Shown in pieces: positions 1 through 10,274 of a stretch of DNA of 64,000 nucleotides. The stretch is taken from the NCBI RefSeq assembly GCF_000067165.1, contig NC_010162.1, forward strand, positions 62,001 to 126,000, read 5' to 3'. The notes beneath the pieces were generated by a model. The model was not told the DNA's origin, ran no database searches, and saw nothing but the letters and a program-made list of their open reading frames with translations. Source of the stretch: Sorangium cellulosum So ce56. Its GTDB lineage: Bacteria > Myxococcota_A > Polyangia > Polyangiales > Polyangiaceae. Position 1 is the first letter of the stretch; every line of letters begins with the position of its first letter. The position numbers and the translations under genes were made by a program.

Positions 1-90
1 CGCGCCGGCCTCGTGGAATCCCGCGGTCGGGAGGCGAAAGAACGGCGTCTGCCCGTGCCGGAGGTACGCGGCTGCTCGTTGTTGGGACAT
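1..90 (-). CDS. Partial CDS, N-terminus only; possibly arginase/agmatinase family
   Basis: Only the first 30 codons lie in the window; the gene runs off the left edge. It begins with ATG at 90 behind a good AGGAGA ribosome site, 9 bases past the stop of the PlsC gene, so it is probably the last-read member of that minus-strand operon. The peptide contains a YLRHGQTPFFRLP stretch resembling the N-terminal 'GxPTFxRLP' region of agmatinase/arginase proteins. That is a weak resemblance, no catalytic residue is visible, and the family call is a guess. Confidence 0.35.
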   Translation of the reverse strand, partial: MSQQRAAAYLRHGQTPFFRLPTAGFHEAGA

Positions 91-98
91 GAGATCTC

Positions 99-878
99 CT
101 ACAGGCTCAAGAGGTCCAGGATCACGGCGCGGGCGCGGTCCGCGAGATCCGCCGCGCCGCCGTGATCGCCGAGCGGCGGGCCGAAGGCGACGCGGGCGCT
201 CGCCTCTCGGCGGCTGGAGAAGCGGAGGAAATGGGGGAGGAAGGTGTCGTCGCCCGCCCAGCAGAGCTCCGGATCATCGTAGGTGATGGCCGCGGGCACG
301 ACGGGGACGCCCGCGAGCCGGGCGATGCCGAAGATGCCTTTCCGGAACGGGAGGACCTTCTCTCCTCGGGTGGTCGAGCCCTCCGGGAAATTCAGCACCG
401 GGACGCCATGGCGCAGGGCCCGGAGCGCGCTCCGGAGCACGCGCGCCCCGCTCGCCGGGCGCCGCCGATCGACGAGCAGCACGCCGAGATCGCGCGCGCG
501 ATCGCCGATGATCGGCCAGCTGCCGATCTCCTGCTTCGCGATGGCGGTGCAGGGGGTGAGCGACGCGAGGAGGATGGGATCGAGGTAGCTGACGTGGTTG
601 GCCACGACCACGAACGGCGACGCGGGGAGCGCGCCGGTCACGCGGACGCGCAGGGAGTGCAGCGCGCACAGGTCCCGCGCGATCCCGTGGAGGAGGCGCG
701 CCCTCTCGCGGCGGCGCGAGGCGGGCAGCGTGGGCAGGAGGCTGGTCCGGAACACGGTGTCGAGCGCGAGCCCCATCACGCCGGAGACCCGGCTGGCGAT
801 GTAGAGCGCCTCGGTCCAGGGGCGGTCGCCCGCCGCTGGCGCGCGGCGGCCGTGGTCGAGCGGAGCGGTGGTCGTCAT
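99..878 (-). CDS. 1-acyl-sn-glycerol-3-phosphate acyltransferase (PlsC family)
   Basis: A 259-residue protein of normal PlsC length. It would transfer an acyl chain to lysophosphatidic acid or a related lysolipid at the inner membrane. The HX4D catalytic motif is seen as NHVSYLD at residues 94-100, and the substrate-binding block FPEGSTTRG at 164-172. A hydrophobic stretch near residues 30-50 could anchor it. It lies 12 bases downstream of a GNAT gene and 8 bases upstream of the partial gene at the left edge, suggesting one transcript. Myxobacterial genomes carry several PlsC paralogues, so the exact acceptor cannot be read from sequence. Confidence 0.9.
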   Translation of the reverse strand: MTTTAPLDHGRRAPAAGDRPWTEALYIASRVSGVMGLALDTVFRTSLLPTLPASRRRERARLLHGIARDLCALHSLRVRVTGALPASPFVVVANHVSYLDPILLASLTPCTAIAKQEIGSWPIIGDRARDLGVLLVDRRRPASGARVLRSALRALRHGVPVLNFPEGSTTRGEKVLPFRKGIFGIARLAGVPVVPAAITYDDPELCWAGDDTFLPHFLRFSSRREASARVAFGPPLGDHGGAADLADRARAVILDLLSL

Positions 879-890
879 GGTGCGTCGGCC

Positions 891-1451
891 TCAGGCCACC
901 GCGGCGATGCCGCCGCTCTCCGCCGCGCGCGGCTCCTTCGCGTCGGCCTGGCGATCGACGAGCCCCACCTTCTCGAAGCGGGCCCGGAGCGCCATGAACG
1001 CGTCGCGATCGATGCGCGAGATGATGCGCGGGTGTCCGGTGCCATAGAAATCGGGGCGCACCTCGATCTCCTTGGCGCCGAGCATGGCGTGGAGCGCCCG
1101 CGCGGCGTGGTTGTCCTCCTCGACGGTGAACCAGCACGACTCGGCCCATCCAAGGATCGACCCGACGAACGCGCGGAGCAGCGTGTGCGTCGCGCGGGAG
1201 CCCTGATACTCGGGCAGGACGGCGAGGGTCGTGCAGTAGACCTCCTTGCCGCGCGTGAAGGAGAGCAGGTAGCCCGCGGGCCTCCCCGCGGCCTCGACGA
1301 GGAAACACGAGTCCTTGAAGAAGTCGCAGCAAAGACGGATGTAATACCGCCCGAGCTCCCCTTCGCCCGCATCGCCGAAGAGGGTCGTCTCCAGTTCCAT
1401 CAGAGTCGAGAAGTCATCGCTCCGGAGCGTGCGCGCCACATAACGGCTCAT
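891..1451 (-). CDS. GNAT-family N-acetyltransferase
   Basis: A 186-residue single-domain GNAT protein. The acetyl-CoA pyrophosphate-binding loop is seen as QGSRAT at residues 83-88, after the beta-4 strand TLAVLPEY; the usual Q/RxxGxG/A pattern is kept. The substrate is unknown. It is the first gene of the short minus-strand group that continues with plsC after 12 bases, so it may modify a lipid or a protein involved in lipid synthesis, but that is context only. The start at 1451 is preceded on the coding strand by AAGGAGG, a strong ribosome site. Confidence 0.8.
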   Translation of the reverse strand: MSRYVARTLRSDDFSTLMELETTLFGDAGEGELGRYYIRLCCDFFKDSCFLVEAAGRPAGYLLSFTRGKEVYCTTLAVLPEYQGSRATHTLLRAFVGSILGWAESCWFTVEEDNHAARALHAMLGAKEIEVRPDFYGTGHPRIISRIDRDAFMALRARFEKVGLVDRQADAKEPRAAESGGIAAVA

Positions 1452-1614
1452 TGTTGCGCCTCCTTATTTCAATTGAATCGTTGCTATGGGCGCAGCATGC
1501 CGGGGCTCCGTGGAGAACACGTCACAGGACCCCCGAGGTTGAGAGACACGTCGGGGGCGATGGCGCGTCGAGATGGGTGGGAAATCGCGTACGGAAGGTG
1601 CCAGGACGGCAATG

Positions 1615-2595
1615 TCATCGTGGCCTGAGGCGCTCTGCCGCCGTGGACGGGAGTGCGAGCGCGAGGCCGGCGAAGGCCCGGGCGGTGTCGAGGAGCGCGG
1701 CGACGCCCGAGGACGCGCGCCATCCGCCGGTCACGCCGGTCCAGTGCTTCATGGGCACGAAGATGTTGCCGTCGGTGTGCGGGGCCGCGCGATCCAGGAA
1801 GGTCGCGCGGAGCGTGTACGCCGCGAACAGCCGCTCCATGAGGCCCGGGAAGGCGACGAACGCCGCGGCGGTGATGCGGCCGGCGGCGCCGACGTACACA
1901 TCGCGCCGCGGCCGCTCGGCGAGGGAGACCATCGCCGCCGCGACCCGCTCGGGGTCGACGATCGGCCGGATCGGCTGGACGGCGCGGCCGGTGAAATTGC
2001 CGGCGTGCTGGTAGATCGGGGTGTCGATCGTCGCGGGCAGGAGATTGCAGACGTGGATGTCCGGCGTGCTGGAGAGCTCCTGTCTCAAGCAGGACGTGAG
2101 GCCGAGGACCCCGAACTTGGAGATCACGTAGGCGCTCATCGTCGGCGCGCCGAACTTGCCAAGAACGGAGACGTTGTTGATGAGCACCCCGGCGCCCTGC
2201 GCGCGGAAACAGGGCAGCACGGCCCGCGCTCCGTGCACATAGCCGAGCAGGTTCGTCTCGATGACCTGGCGGTAGGCCTCGTAGGGCGCCTCGTCCGCGC
2301 GCGCGTAGAGGAACACGGCGGCGTTGTTCACCCAGACGTCGATCCTGCCGAACACCTCGACGGCGGCGCGGGCGAGCGCCCGGACGGCGTGCTCGTCCCT
2401 CACGTCCGTCGGGACGGCGAGCGCCGGCGCGCCGACGCTGGCGCACTCGGCAGCGACCGCCTCGAGGGCCGCCTCGTTCCGAGCGGCGATGACGACCCGC
2501 GCGCCGCGCCTCGCGAACGCGAGCGCCGCCGCCCTTCCAATGCCCGAAGATGCCCCGGTGATAACGACCACCGCGTCGCGAATGCACTTCCGCAT
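1615..2595 (-). CDS. Short-chain dehydrogenase/reductase (SDR)
   Basis: An NAD(P)-dependent oxidoreductase of the classical SDR type, 326 residues from the chosen start. The cofactor motif TGASSGIG is at residues 13-20, NNAA at 90-93, and the catalytic Ser143-Tyr156-Lys160 set is complete (Y-V-I-S-K). The frame is open for 54 more codons upstream, but that extension runs into the CGCAAAG repeat and is Arg/Pro-rich. The ATG at 2595 has a GGGAGGGGG ribosome site and starts just before the Rossmann strand. The protein is about 70 residues longer than a minimal SDR, with a C-terminal extension containing an amphipathic stretch. The substrate is unknown. Confidence 0.85.
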   Translation of the reverse strand: MRKCIRDAVVVITGASSGIGRAAALAFARRGARVVIAARNEAALEAVAAECASVGAPALAVPTDVRDEHAVRALARAAVEVFGRIDVWVNNAAVFLYARADEAPYEAYRQVIETNLLGYVHGARAVLPCFRAQGAGVLINNVSVLGKFGAPTMSAYVISKFGVLGLTSCLRQELSSTPDIHVCNLLPATIDTPIYQHAGNFTGRAVQPIRPIVDPERVAAAMVSLAERPRRDVYVGAAGRITAAAFVAFPGLMERLFAAYTLRATFLDRAAPHTDGNIFVPMKHWTGVTGGWRASSGVAALLDTARAFAGLALALPSTAAERLRPR

Positions 2596-2727
2596 GACTG
2601 GCCCCCTCCCGCGCGGTCTGTCCCTCGCCGAGAGGAGAGCAAGGCGCGGGCCATCAGGGCCCGGGTCGGATGTGGCCGCGGAGCTCGATTGAAGCGGGTA
2701 GCGTCGTGGAGGGATGAAGAATTTCAA

Positions 2728-2822
2728 ACGCGAGGGCGCAAAGGCGCAAAGACGCAAGGAGAAGAAGAGATAAATCTTTCTCTCTCCCTCGCGCCTTTGC
2801 GCCTTCGCGTCTTTGCGTTTTT
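2728..2822. repeat. CGCAAAG-type inverted repeat, copy 1
   Basis: Two arms of about 35 bases, each built from CGCAAAG or CGCAAGG units, face each other around an A/G-rich centre. Pairing is strong but imperfect. It begins 14 bases past the fadJ stop on the minus strand, so a transcript would fold a long hairpin there. A related element lies at 7092-7191. It probably serves as a 3' stabiliser or terminator, or is a small mobile palindrome. Confidence 0.75.
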
Positions 2823-2836
2823 TTTCTTCTCTCTCT

Positions 2837-5061
<2,225 letters not shown>

Positions 5062-5065
<4 letters not shown>

Positions 5066-6372
5066 GCGGCCTCCAGGACGACGGCGGCGCCGAGGCCGCC
5101 CGCCGCGCAGACGGTGAGGAGCGCGTGATGCCCGCCGCGCTTCTTGAGCTCGCGGAGCGTGGAGAGGACCATGCGCCCCCCCGTGGCCGCGAAGGGGTGC
5201 CCGAGCGCGATCGAGCCGCCGTTGACGTTGAGCTTCTCCGGATCGATCTCGCCCACGGGGGCGGACCGGCCGAGCTTCTCCGCGGCGAACGACGGCGACG
5301 CGAGCGCCTTCAGGTTGGACGCGACCTGGGCGGCGAAGGCCTCGTGCATGTCGACGAGATCCATGTCGGCGAGCGAGAGGCCGGCGCGCTCGAGCGCCCG
5401 CGGCACGGCGAGCACCGGGGCCATCAGGAGCTGCCAGCCAGGGTCGACCGCCGCGTAGGACCACGACTTGACGTACCCGAGCGGCTGGTAGCCGAGCGCC
5501 TTGGCCTTGCCCTCGCGCATCAGGAGCAGGGCGCTCGCCCCGTCGGTGAGCGGCGACGCGTTGCCCGCGGTGATCGTGCCGTGCCGCCGATCGAAGGCCG
5601 GCGACAGCTTCGCGTAGGCGTCGAGGGTCGAGTCGTCCCGGACCACGTTGTCGCGCTCGACCGGCTTGTCATAAGGCGGCGGGATCACGTGCATGACCTC
5701 GGCGGCGTAGGTGCCGTCGCGCCAGGCGCGCGCGGCGTTCGTGTGCGAGCGGTGGGCGATCGCGTCCTGCTCGGCGCGCGAGATGCCGTTCTGCTTCGCC
5801 ATCTTCTCGGCGGCCTCGCCCATCTGCTCGCCCGTGGTCGGCTCGCGCGAGAAGCCCGGGATCGGGGGCACGAGGTCCTTCAGCGAGAGGCGGGAGACGA
5901 TCTCCAGCCGGGCGCCGAGCGTCCTGGCCTTCTGGAAGTCGGTCAGCGCGGAGGCGAGCTTCCGGGAGACGCCGAGCGGCACGTCGCTCATGCTGTCGGC
6001 GCCGCCGACGAGGGCGACGTGGTGCTGGCCGGCGAGCATCGCCTCGGCGGCGCTCGTCATGGCCTGGAGCGACGTGGCGCACGCGCGCGAGACGCTGAAC
6101 GCGTCGGTGTCCTTGGGCAGGCCGGTGCGCAGCACGACCTCGCGCGCGATGTTGAGCCAGTCGAGCGTCGGCACCACCTGGCCGTAGACGACCAACGTGA
6201 CGTCGCGCGGGGTCACCTCGCTCCTCTGGAGGAGCTCCTTGACCACCGTGGCCGCGAGATCGACGGTGCGCAGCGCCTTGAGCGCCGTCCCCGCCTTGGT
6301 GAACGGCGTGCGCAGCCCGGCAACGACCGCCACCCGGTCCTTGCCGCCCTTCCCATTCTTGCCTGAAGCCAT
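5062..6372 (-). CDS. fadI: Acetyl-CoA C-acyltransferase (3-ketoacyl-CoA thiolase), FadI-like
   Basis: A 436-residue thiolase, equal in length to E. coli FadI, which cleaves 3-ketoacyl-CoA in the last step of beta-oxidation. The acyl-accepting Cys98 sits in SRACATSLQAM, His392 in GHPFAATGGRM and the second Cys422 in CAAGGLG; all three thiolase signatures are present. It is the promoter-proximal gene of the fadI-fadJ operon and overlaps fadJ by four bases. A basic Lys/Gly N-terminus precedes the thiolase fold. The partnership with a multifunctional alpha subunit supports a trifunctional complex rather than biosynthetic acetoacetyl-CoA thiolase. Confidence 0.92.
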
Positions 6373-6474
6373 GTCGACTCCTCTGCTGCCGGAGAGCCCA
6401 TCGCGAGCCCGCCCCGCGCGCCCCGCGCAGCCCCCCGGATCCCGGCGTGCCAGCGCATACCGGTTGGGGTAAGT

Positions 6475-6503
6475 CCCTTAGGTGCGCTAACGCGGCGTGT
6501 CAA
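6475..6503 (-). promoter_or_regulatory. Possible fadIJ promoter
   Basis: On the minus strand a perfect TTGACA (6503-6498) is followed after 17 bases by TAAGGG, a weak -10. It lies about 100 bases upstream of fadI. A small palindrome, TAAG-TCC-CTTA, overlaps the -10 and could be an operator. Prediction from sequence only. Confidence 0.3.
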
Positions 6504-6631
6504 CCGCGGGAGGCGGGGGCGTCGCAGGTGGCGAGGCGCTCCGCGAGAGAGCGACGTGGGAGAAAGAACGGTTGGGGCAGCCCGGGTGCTAATTTGGCCC
6601 ACGCCTGAGCTTGCCGGTAGCGTGGTTGGCC

Positions 6632-6844
6632 ATGCGGAAACTCATTCTATGCAGTGCGTTGCTCTGCGGCGCTCCGGCGCTCGCGGGGTGTGCGACGTTT
6701 GCAAGCGACTCGGCGCCGGCGGCGCCGGGTTATGTGTATGTGGCCGGTCACAAGAACAACCAGCCTGCGATGTGGATGTGCCCTGACGCGCCGGGCAAGG
6801 CGGAGTGCACCGAGGTCGAGGTAACGACGGAGGCAGGCGAATGA
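6632..6844 (+). CDS. Small predicted lipoprotein (70 aa)
   Basis: A 70-residue exported peptide. The signal sequence MRKLILCSALLCGAPALAGC ends in lipobox LAGC, so Cys20 would be lipidated. The mature part is only 50 residues, with two further Cys residues. An in-frame TTG 21 bases upstream is less likely because the ATG places the basic residues directly at the N-terminus. The stop overlaps the next gene's ATG (ATGA at 6841-6844), so the two tiny lipoproteins are made together. No family is recognised. Confidence 0.7.
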   Translation: MRKLILCSALLCGAPALAGCATFASDSAPAAPGYVYVAGHKNNQPAMWMCPDAPGKAECTEVEVTTEAGE

Positions 6845-7047
6845 AGCGTTCTTTGATTTTCGGGCTCTTGCTCGCGAGCTTCGGCGCGATCGGCTGTCAG
6901 GGGAGCTACACGAGCATCCGGCAGATCGACGGGACGCGGTACCACGTCACGCGCACGAAGCAGGGCTTCTTCAACGCGTACGGCACCGTGTTCGACTGCC
7001 AGGCCAAGGGCGACGCGATGACGTGCGTCGAGATCAGCGATCTGTGA
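6841..7047 (+). CDS. Small predicted lipoprotein (68 aa)
   Basis: A 68-residue lipoprotein starting at the ATG that overlaps the stop of the preceding gene. The signal peptide MKRSLIFGLLLASFGAIGC ends in a lipobox (AIGC). The short mature region contains two more Cys residues (FDCQ, MTCVE), which could form one disulfide, as could the pair in its neighbour. It ends 45 bases before the CGCAAAG inverted repeat that separates it from a convergent gene. Function unknown; co-translation suggests the two peptides work together. Confidence 0.7.
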   Translation: MKRSLIFGLLLASFGAIGCQGSYTSIRQIDGTRYHVTRTKQGFFNAYGTVFDCQAKGDAMTCVEISDL

Positions 7048-7091
7048 GCTCCGCGCGGGAGCGCTGCTCCTCGCAGAGCTTCTAGAAGAAT

Positions 7092-7191
7092 AAAAACGCA
7101 AAGACGCAAAGTCGCAAAGTCGCAAAAAGACGTCGAGAAGAATTTTTCTCGCTTCTTCTTGCGACTTTGCGTCTTTGCGCCTTTGCGTTTC
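7092..7191. repeat. CGCAAAG-type inverted repeat, copy 2
   Basis: Left arm (about 7092-7129) and right arm (about 7150-7191) are each runs of CGCAAAG/CGCAAAGT units and pair almost perfectly over about 38 bases around an A/T-rich loop. It lies between two convergent genes, where it could fold as a two-way terminator. It resembles the element at 2728-2822. Confidence 0.8.
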
Positions 7192-7240
7192 ATTCTCTCT
7201 CTGCAGCTCCGGCTCGCGCGTCACCGGCAGCCGCGCCCGC

Positions 7241-9187
7241 TCACGCCTCGCGCAGGAAGGCCTCGAGCAGCGCCGCCGAGACGTCGAGGAGATCGCGCTG
7301 GGTGACGATGCCCACGAGCCGCTCGCCCGCGACGACGGGCAGGCAGCCGACGCGGTGCTCGCGCATGATCCGCATCGCCTCCAGCGTCGGCGTGTCCGGC
7401 GCGACGGTCACGGGGTCGGGCCGCATGATGGACGCCACCGTGGGCGGCGCGGATCCGCTCGGCGGCGCCGCGGCGCCGCGGGCGACGAGCCGGAGCAGCG
7501 CGCGGTGGGAGACGACGCCGACGAGCCGGCCCTGCTCGTCCTCGACCGGGACGTGGCGCACGTGCCGCCAGGCCATGACGCTCGCCGCGAAGTCGACGAT
7601 GTCGGTGGGACGCACCGTGAAGAGATCGGTCGACATGAACTGGCCGACGGTCCGGTAGCTGTCGCGCACGAGGTCCAGGTCGTCCTCGAGCGCGGCGGGC
7701 TCCCACGCGTGCACCGGGCGCCCGGCCCCGCCGCCCCGGGCCTCCTCCCGCTGGCGGGCGAGCATCGCGGCGCAGAGGGCGCGGCTTCGCAGCTCCGGGG
7801 TGCCCCGCCCGGCCATGGCCGCGAGCGAGCCGAGCGCCCACTGCGCGCCCGTCTGGCCGCAGCGGACCCGCTCCTCGACGACGCCGAGGTACCGGTCGAC
7901 GTCGGCGGCGTCGATGCCCGCGGCCGAGAGGCCCGCCCGGGCGGCGGGGAGGAGGTGCGAGAGGATGAGCTCCGGGGCAGGGAGGCTCCGGCCGCCGAGC
8001 CACGTGAGCTGCGCCTTGAGGCCGTGGCGGGCCGCCGCGAAGAAGTTCGCCTTGGCGTCCTCGAACGGCATCTCGAGGTCGATGCGCGGGTGCTCGGCGG
8101 CGAGGCCGGACATGAGGCCGAAGAAGAAGGCGGCGTTCGCGACCTCGTCGAGGACCGTGGGCCCCGAGGGCAGCGCGCGGCTCTCGATGCGCAGGTGCGC
8201 GACCCCGGCCAGGGCCCCGTAACAGGGGCGGTTCCAGCGGTAGACGGTGCCGTTGTGGACCCGCAGGGCCTTGAGGTCCGGCGCCTCCCCGCGCGCGAGC
8301 ACGGCCGCGGGGGGCTCGCCGGGATCGGCGGTCATGATCACGCGGAACCGCGCGATGTCCTCGCGGAAGAGATCGAGCACGCCGCCGTGCACCCAGCCGT
8401 CGCCGAAGTGGACGCGGGGCCTCTGCTGCCGCCCCTCGAGCGCGCTCGGGCGGGTGTCGACCGAGGTCTCGAAGAGGGCGATCCGGGTCTCGTGCCAGAG
8501 CCGCTGCCCGAGGAGCAGGGGCGAGTTGACCGCGGCGGCGAGGACGGGCGCGGTCACCGCCTGGGCGAGGTTGTAGAGCGACGCGAACTCCCGCGCTCCG
8601 ACCTGGAGGTGGACCTGGAAGCTCGTGTTGCACGACTCGAGCAGGATGTTGTCGTGGGTCATCTCGAGCTCGTCGAGCCCGTGGATCGAGACGCGGAAAT
8701 CGCCCTGGCGCAGCCGCAGGAGCGCGCGGTTGAGCTCGTGGTAGCGAGGCGCCGGCGTGAGGTTCTCGAGGCGGAGGTCGCCGGCGCGCAGGGTGGGGAG
8801 GATGCCCGTGAGCAGGACGTCGGCGCCGGCGGCGCGCGCGGCGTCGGCCGCCCGCCCGATGACCTCCGAGAGCTCGGCCTCGAGCCGCCGCAGGCAATCG
8901 CCGCCGAACGGGAGCGGGGTGAGGTTCGCCTCCAGGTTGAAGCGAGCGAGCTCGGTCGTGAGCCGAGCGTCGGCGGCCCGCTCGAGCACCTCCAGCGCGA
9001 GCGGGGCGGGCCGGAGCGCGCGGTCGACGAGGAACATCTCCTGCTCGGCGCCGATGCGGCGCACGCCGGACTCGATGCGATCCTCCAGGAGGAGGCGCTC
9101 GAGCGCCGCCACATCGTCGAGCAGCGCCCGCATGAACGCCTTGTGCTGCTCGTCGCTCGCCTGCTCGGAGACGTGCTGCTCGCCCAT
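7241..9187 (-). CDS. GCS2-type glutamate-cysteine ligase-like protein fused to a CBS-domain pair
   Basis: A 648-residue fusion. Residues 1-490 match the GCS2/YbdK carboxylate-amine ligase fold: GAEQEMFLVD at 46-55 gives the acidic metal/ATP-binding start, followed by a conserved NLTPLPFGG region and the HDN and NTSFQVHLQV blocks. Residues about 515-640 are two CBS domains (FMSTDLFTVRPTD... and IMRPDPVTVAPDT...), each ending in the usual GxVxxRxLL. GCS2 enzymes form gamma-glutamyl or related amide bonds. CBS pairs bind adenine nucleotides such as AMP or ATP, so the ligase may be gated by energy charge. The substrate is not certain. Confidence 0.8.
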   Translation of the reverse strand: MGEQHVSEQASDEQHKAFMRALLDDVAALERLLLEDRIESGVRRIGAEQEMFLVDRALRPAPLALEVLERAADARLTTELARFNLEANLTPLPFGGDCLRRLEAELSEVIGRAADAARAAGADVLLTGILPTLRAGDLRLENLTPAPRYHELNRALLRLRQGDFRVSIHGLDELEMTHDNILLESCNTSFQVHLQVGAREFASLYNLAQAVTAPVLAAAVNSPLLLGQRLWHETRIALFETSVDTRPSALEGRQQRPRVHFGDGWVHGGVLDLFREDIARFRVIMTADPGEPPAAVLARGEAPDLKALRVHNGTVYRWNRPCYGALAGVAHLRIESRALPSGPTVLDEVANAAFFFGLMSGLAAEHPRIDLEMPFEDAKANFFAAARHGLKAQLTWLGGRSLPAPELILSHLLPAARAGLSAAGIDAADVDRYLGVVEERVRCGQTGAQWALGSLAAMAGRGTPELRSRALCAAMLARQREEARGGGAGRPVHAWEPAALEDDLDLVRDSYRTVGQFMSTDLFTVRPTDIVDFAASVMAWRHVRHVPVEDEQGRLVGVVSHRALLRLVARGAAAPPSGSAPPTVASIMRPDPVTVAPDTPTLEAMRIMREHRVGCLPVVAGERLVGIVTQRDLLDVSAALLEAFLREA

Positions 9188-9336
9188 GGTGATCGCCCCG
9201 CCTTTCGCTCGCTCTCGCTCCAGGGAAGCCTACGACGGCGAGCGGCAGGGGGCGCGGGGGGATCCCCCCCGGCGGGGACGGCGGGCGTCTCGCTCGGCGC
9301 GGGCGGCGCGGCGGCGGGCGAAGGCGGGCGACGCGG

Positions 9337-10230
9337 TCAGAAGCTGCGGCCGGCCGCGAGCCGCAGGGTGGCGACCTTGTCCTCGGCGAGGCCGAACCCG
9401 AGCGGCGCGTCGAGCGCCACGAGCAGCCCTGCCCGGGCGTAGAAGCCAGGCTGCTTCAGCGTGTAGGTGAAGAACGGCTCCATCGCGAGCTGCATCCTGT
9501 CGTCGCGGGTGAGCGTCAGCGCGGCCTGGAGGCGGAGCCCGCCGCCGTAGGGGCCTCGGCCGCGCAGCTCGAGCTCGTCGCCCTGCTCGACCACGAGCTC
9601 GACGCCGGCCTTGCTGGTCGGGAGGGCAAACATCACCGCGGTGTCCGCGCGGTAGAAGAGCCGCGCGGCGAGCTCTGCCTCGACGCCGCCGTGGGCCCTC
9701 AGGGGCAGGTGCCCGGCGGTGAGCCGGTGCAGGTCGAAGGACGCGCGCGCGGGGACGGTCGCCTGCAGCGTGGCGCGGGCGTCGGCGTCGGGGGCGCTGA
9801 GGACGGGGATCGAGAGCGCGCCGCCGCCGAAGACGGTGAGCTTGCGCGAGAGGGCGCGCGCATAGTGGGCGCCGACCGTGGGGTTGCCGAAGAGAAGGCT
9901 GCCGGCGCTGCTGCTCTCGTCGACGCCGAGCCGGGTGGACCGGAACGAGGCGGAGACGTCGCCATAAGCCAGCGGGAGATCCACGTCGAGGTGGAGCCGG
10001 CCGAACCACTCGAGCTGACCTCGGAGATCGAAGGTCAGCCCGAACGTGCTCACCTCGGACGTGACATCGTCCATGGCCCAGGAGGCCGACTTGCTCAGGA
10101 CGTCGAGCTCGAGCTCCGCACGCGATCCCTGGGATTTAGCCCAGCTGTTCTTTTCTGCCGGGGCGGCAGGGGGTGCCGTGAGCCAGAGCGAGAGCAGGAG
10201 AGCGGAGGAGAGCAGCGATCTCGCGTTCAA
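9337..10230 (-). CDS. Predicted outer-membrane beta-barrel protein
   Basis: A 297-residue exported protein with a signal peptide (MNARSLLSSALLLSLWLTAPPAAPA) and alternating hydrophobic/polar strands, ending in a C-terminal Phe (LRLAAGRSF) as barrel proteins do. Strands such as LEWFGRLHLDVDLPLAYG and MEPFFTYTLKQPGFYARAGL look like transmembrane beta strands. It resembles the transporter-like OMPs common in myxobacteria, but no named family is assigned. It lies 44 bases downstream of the acidic-tailed membrane protein and may be co-transcribed with it. Confidence 0.6.
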   Translation of the reverse strand: MNARSLLSSALLLSLWLTAPPAAPAEKNSWAKSQGSRAELELDVLSKSASWAMDDVTSEVSTFGLTFDLRGQLEWFGRLHLDVDLPLAYGDVSASFRSTRLGVDESSSAGSLLFGNPTVGAHYARALSRKLTVFGGGALSIPVLSAPDADARATLQATVPARASFDLHRLTAGHLPLRAHGGVEAELAARLFYRADTAVMFALPTSKAGVELVVEQGDELELRGRGPYGGGLRLQAALTLTRDDRMQLAMEPFFTYTLKQPGFYARAGLLVALDAPLGFGLAEDKVATLRLAAGRSF

Positions 10231-10274
10231 TCAGGCCCACCTGCGAGGACTACCATGGCTCGGCTCGGCCGTGG

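Noticed and set aside
7175..9442. A 755-codon open frame on the plus strand opposite the GCS2-CBS gene
   Set aside because: Shadow frame caused by G/C-ending codons; composition is Arg/Glu/Ala/His-rich with no domain, while the minus strand encodes clear motifs.
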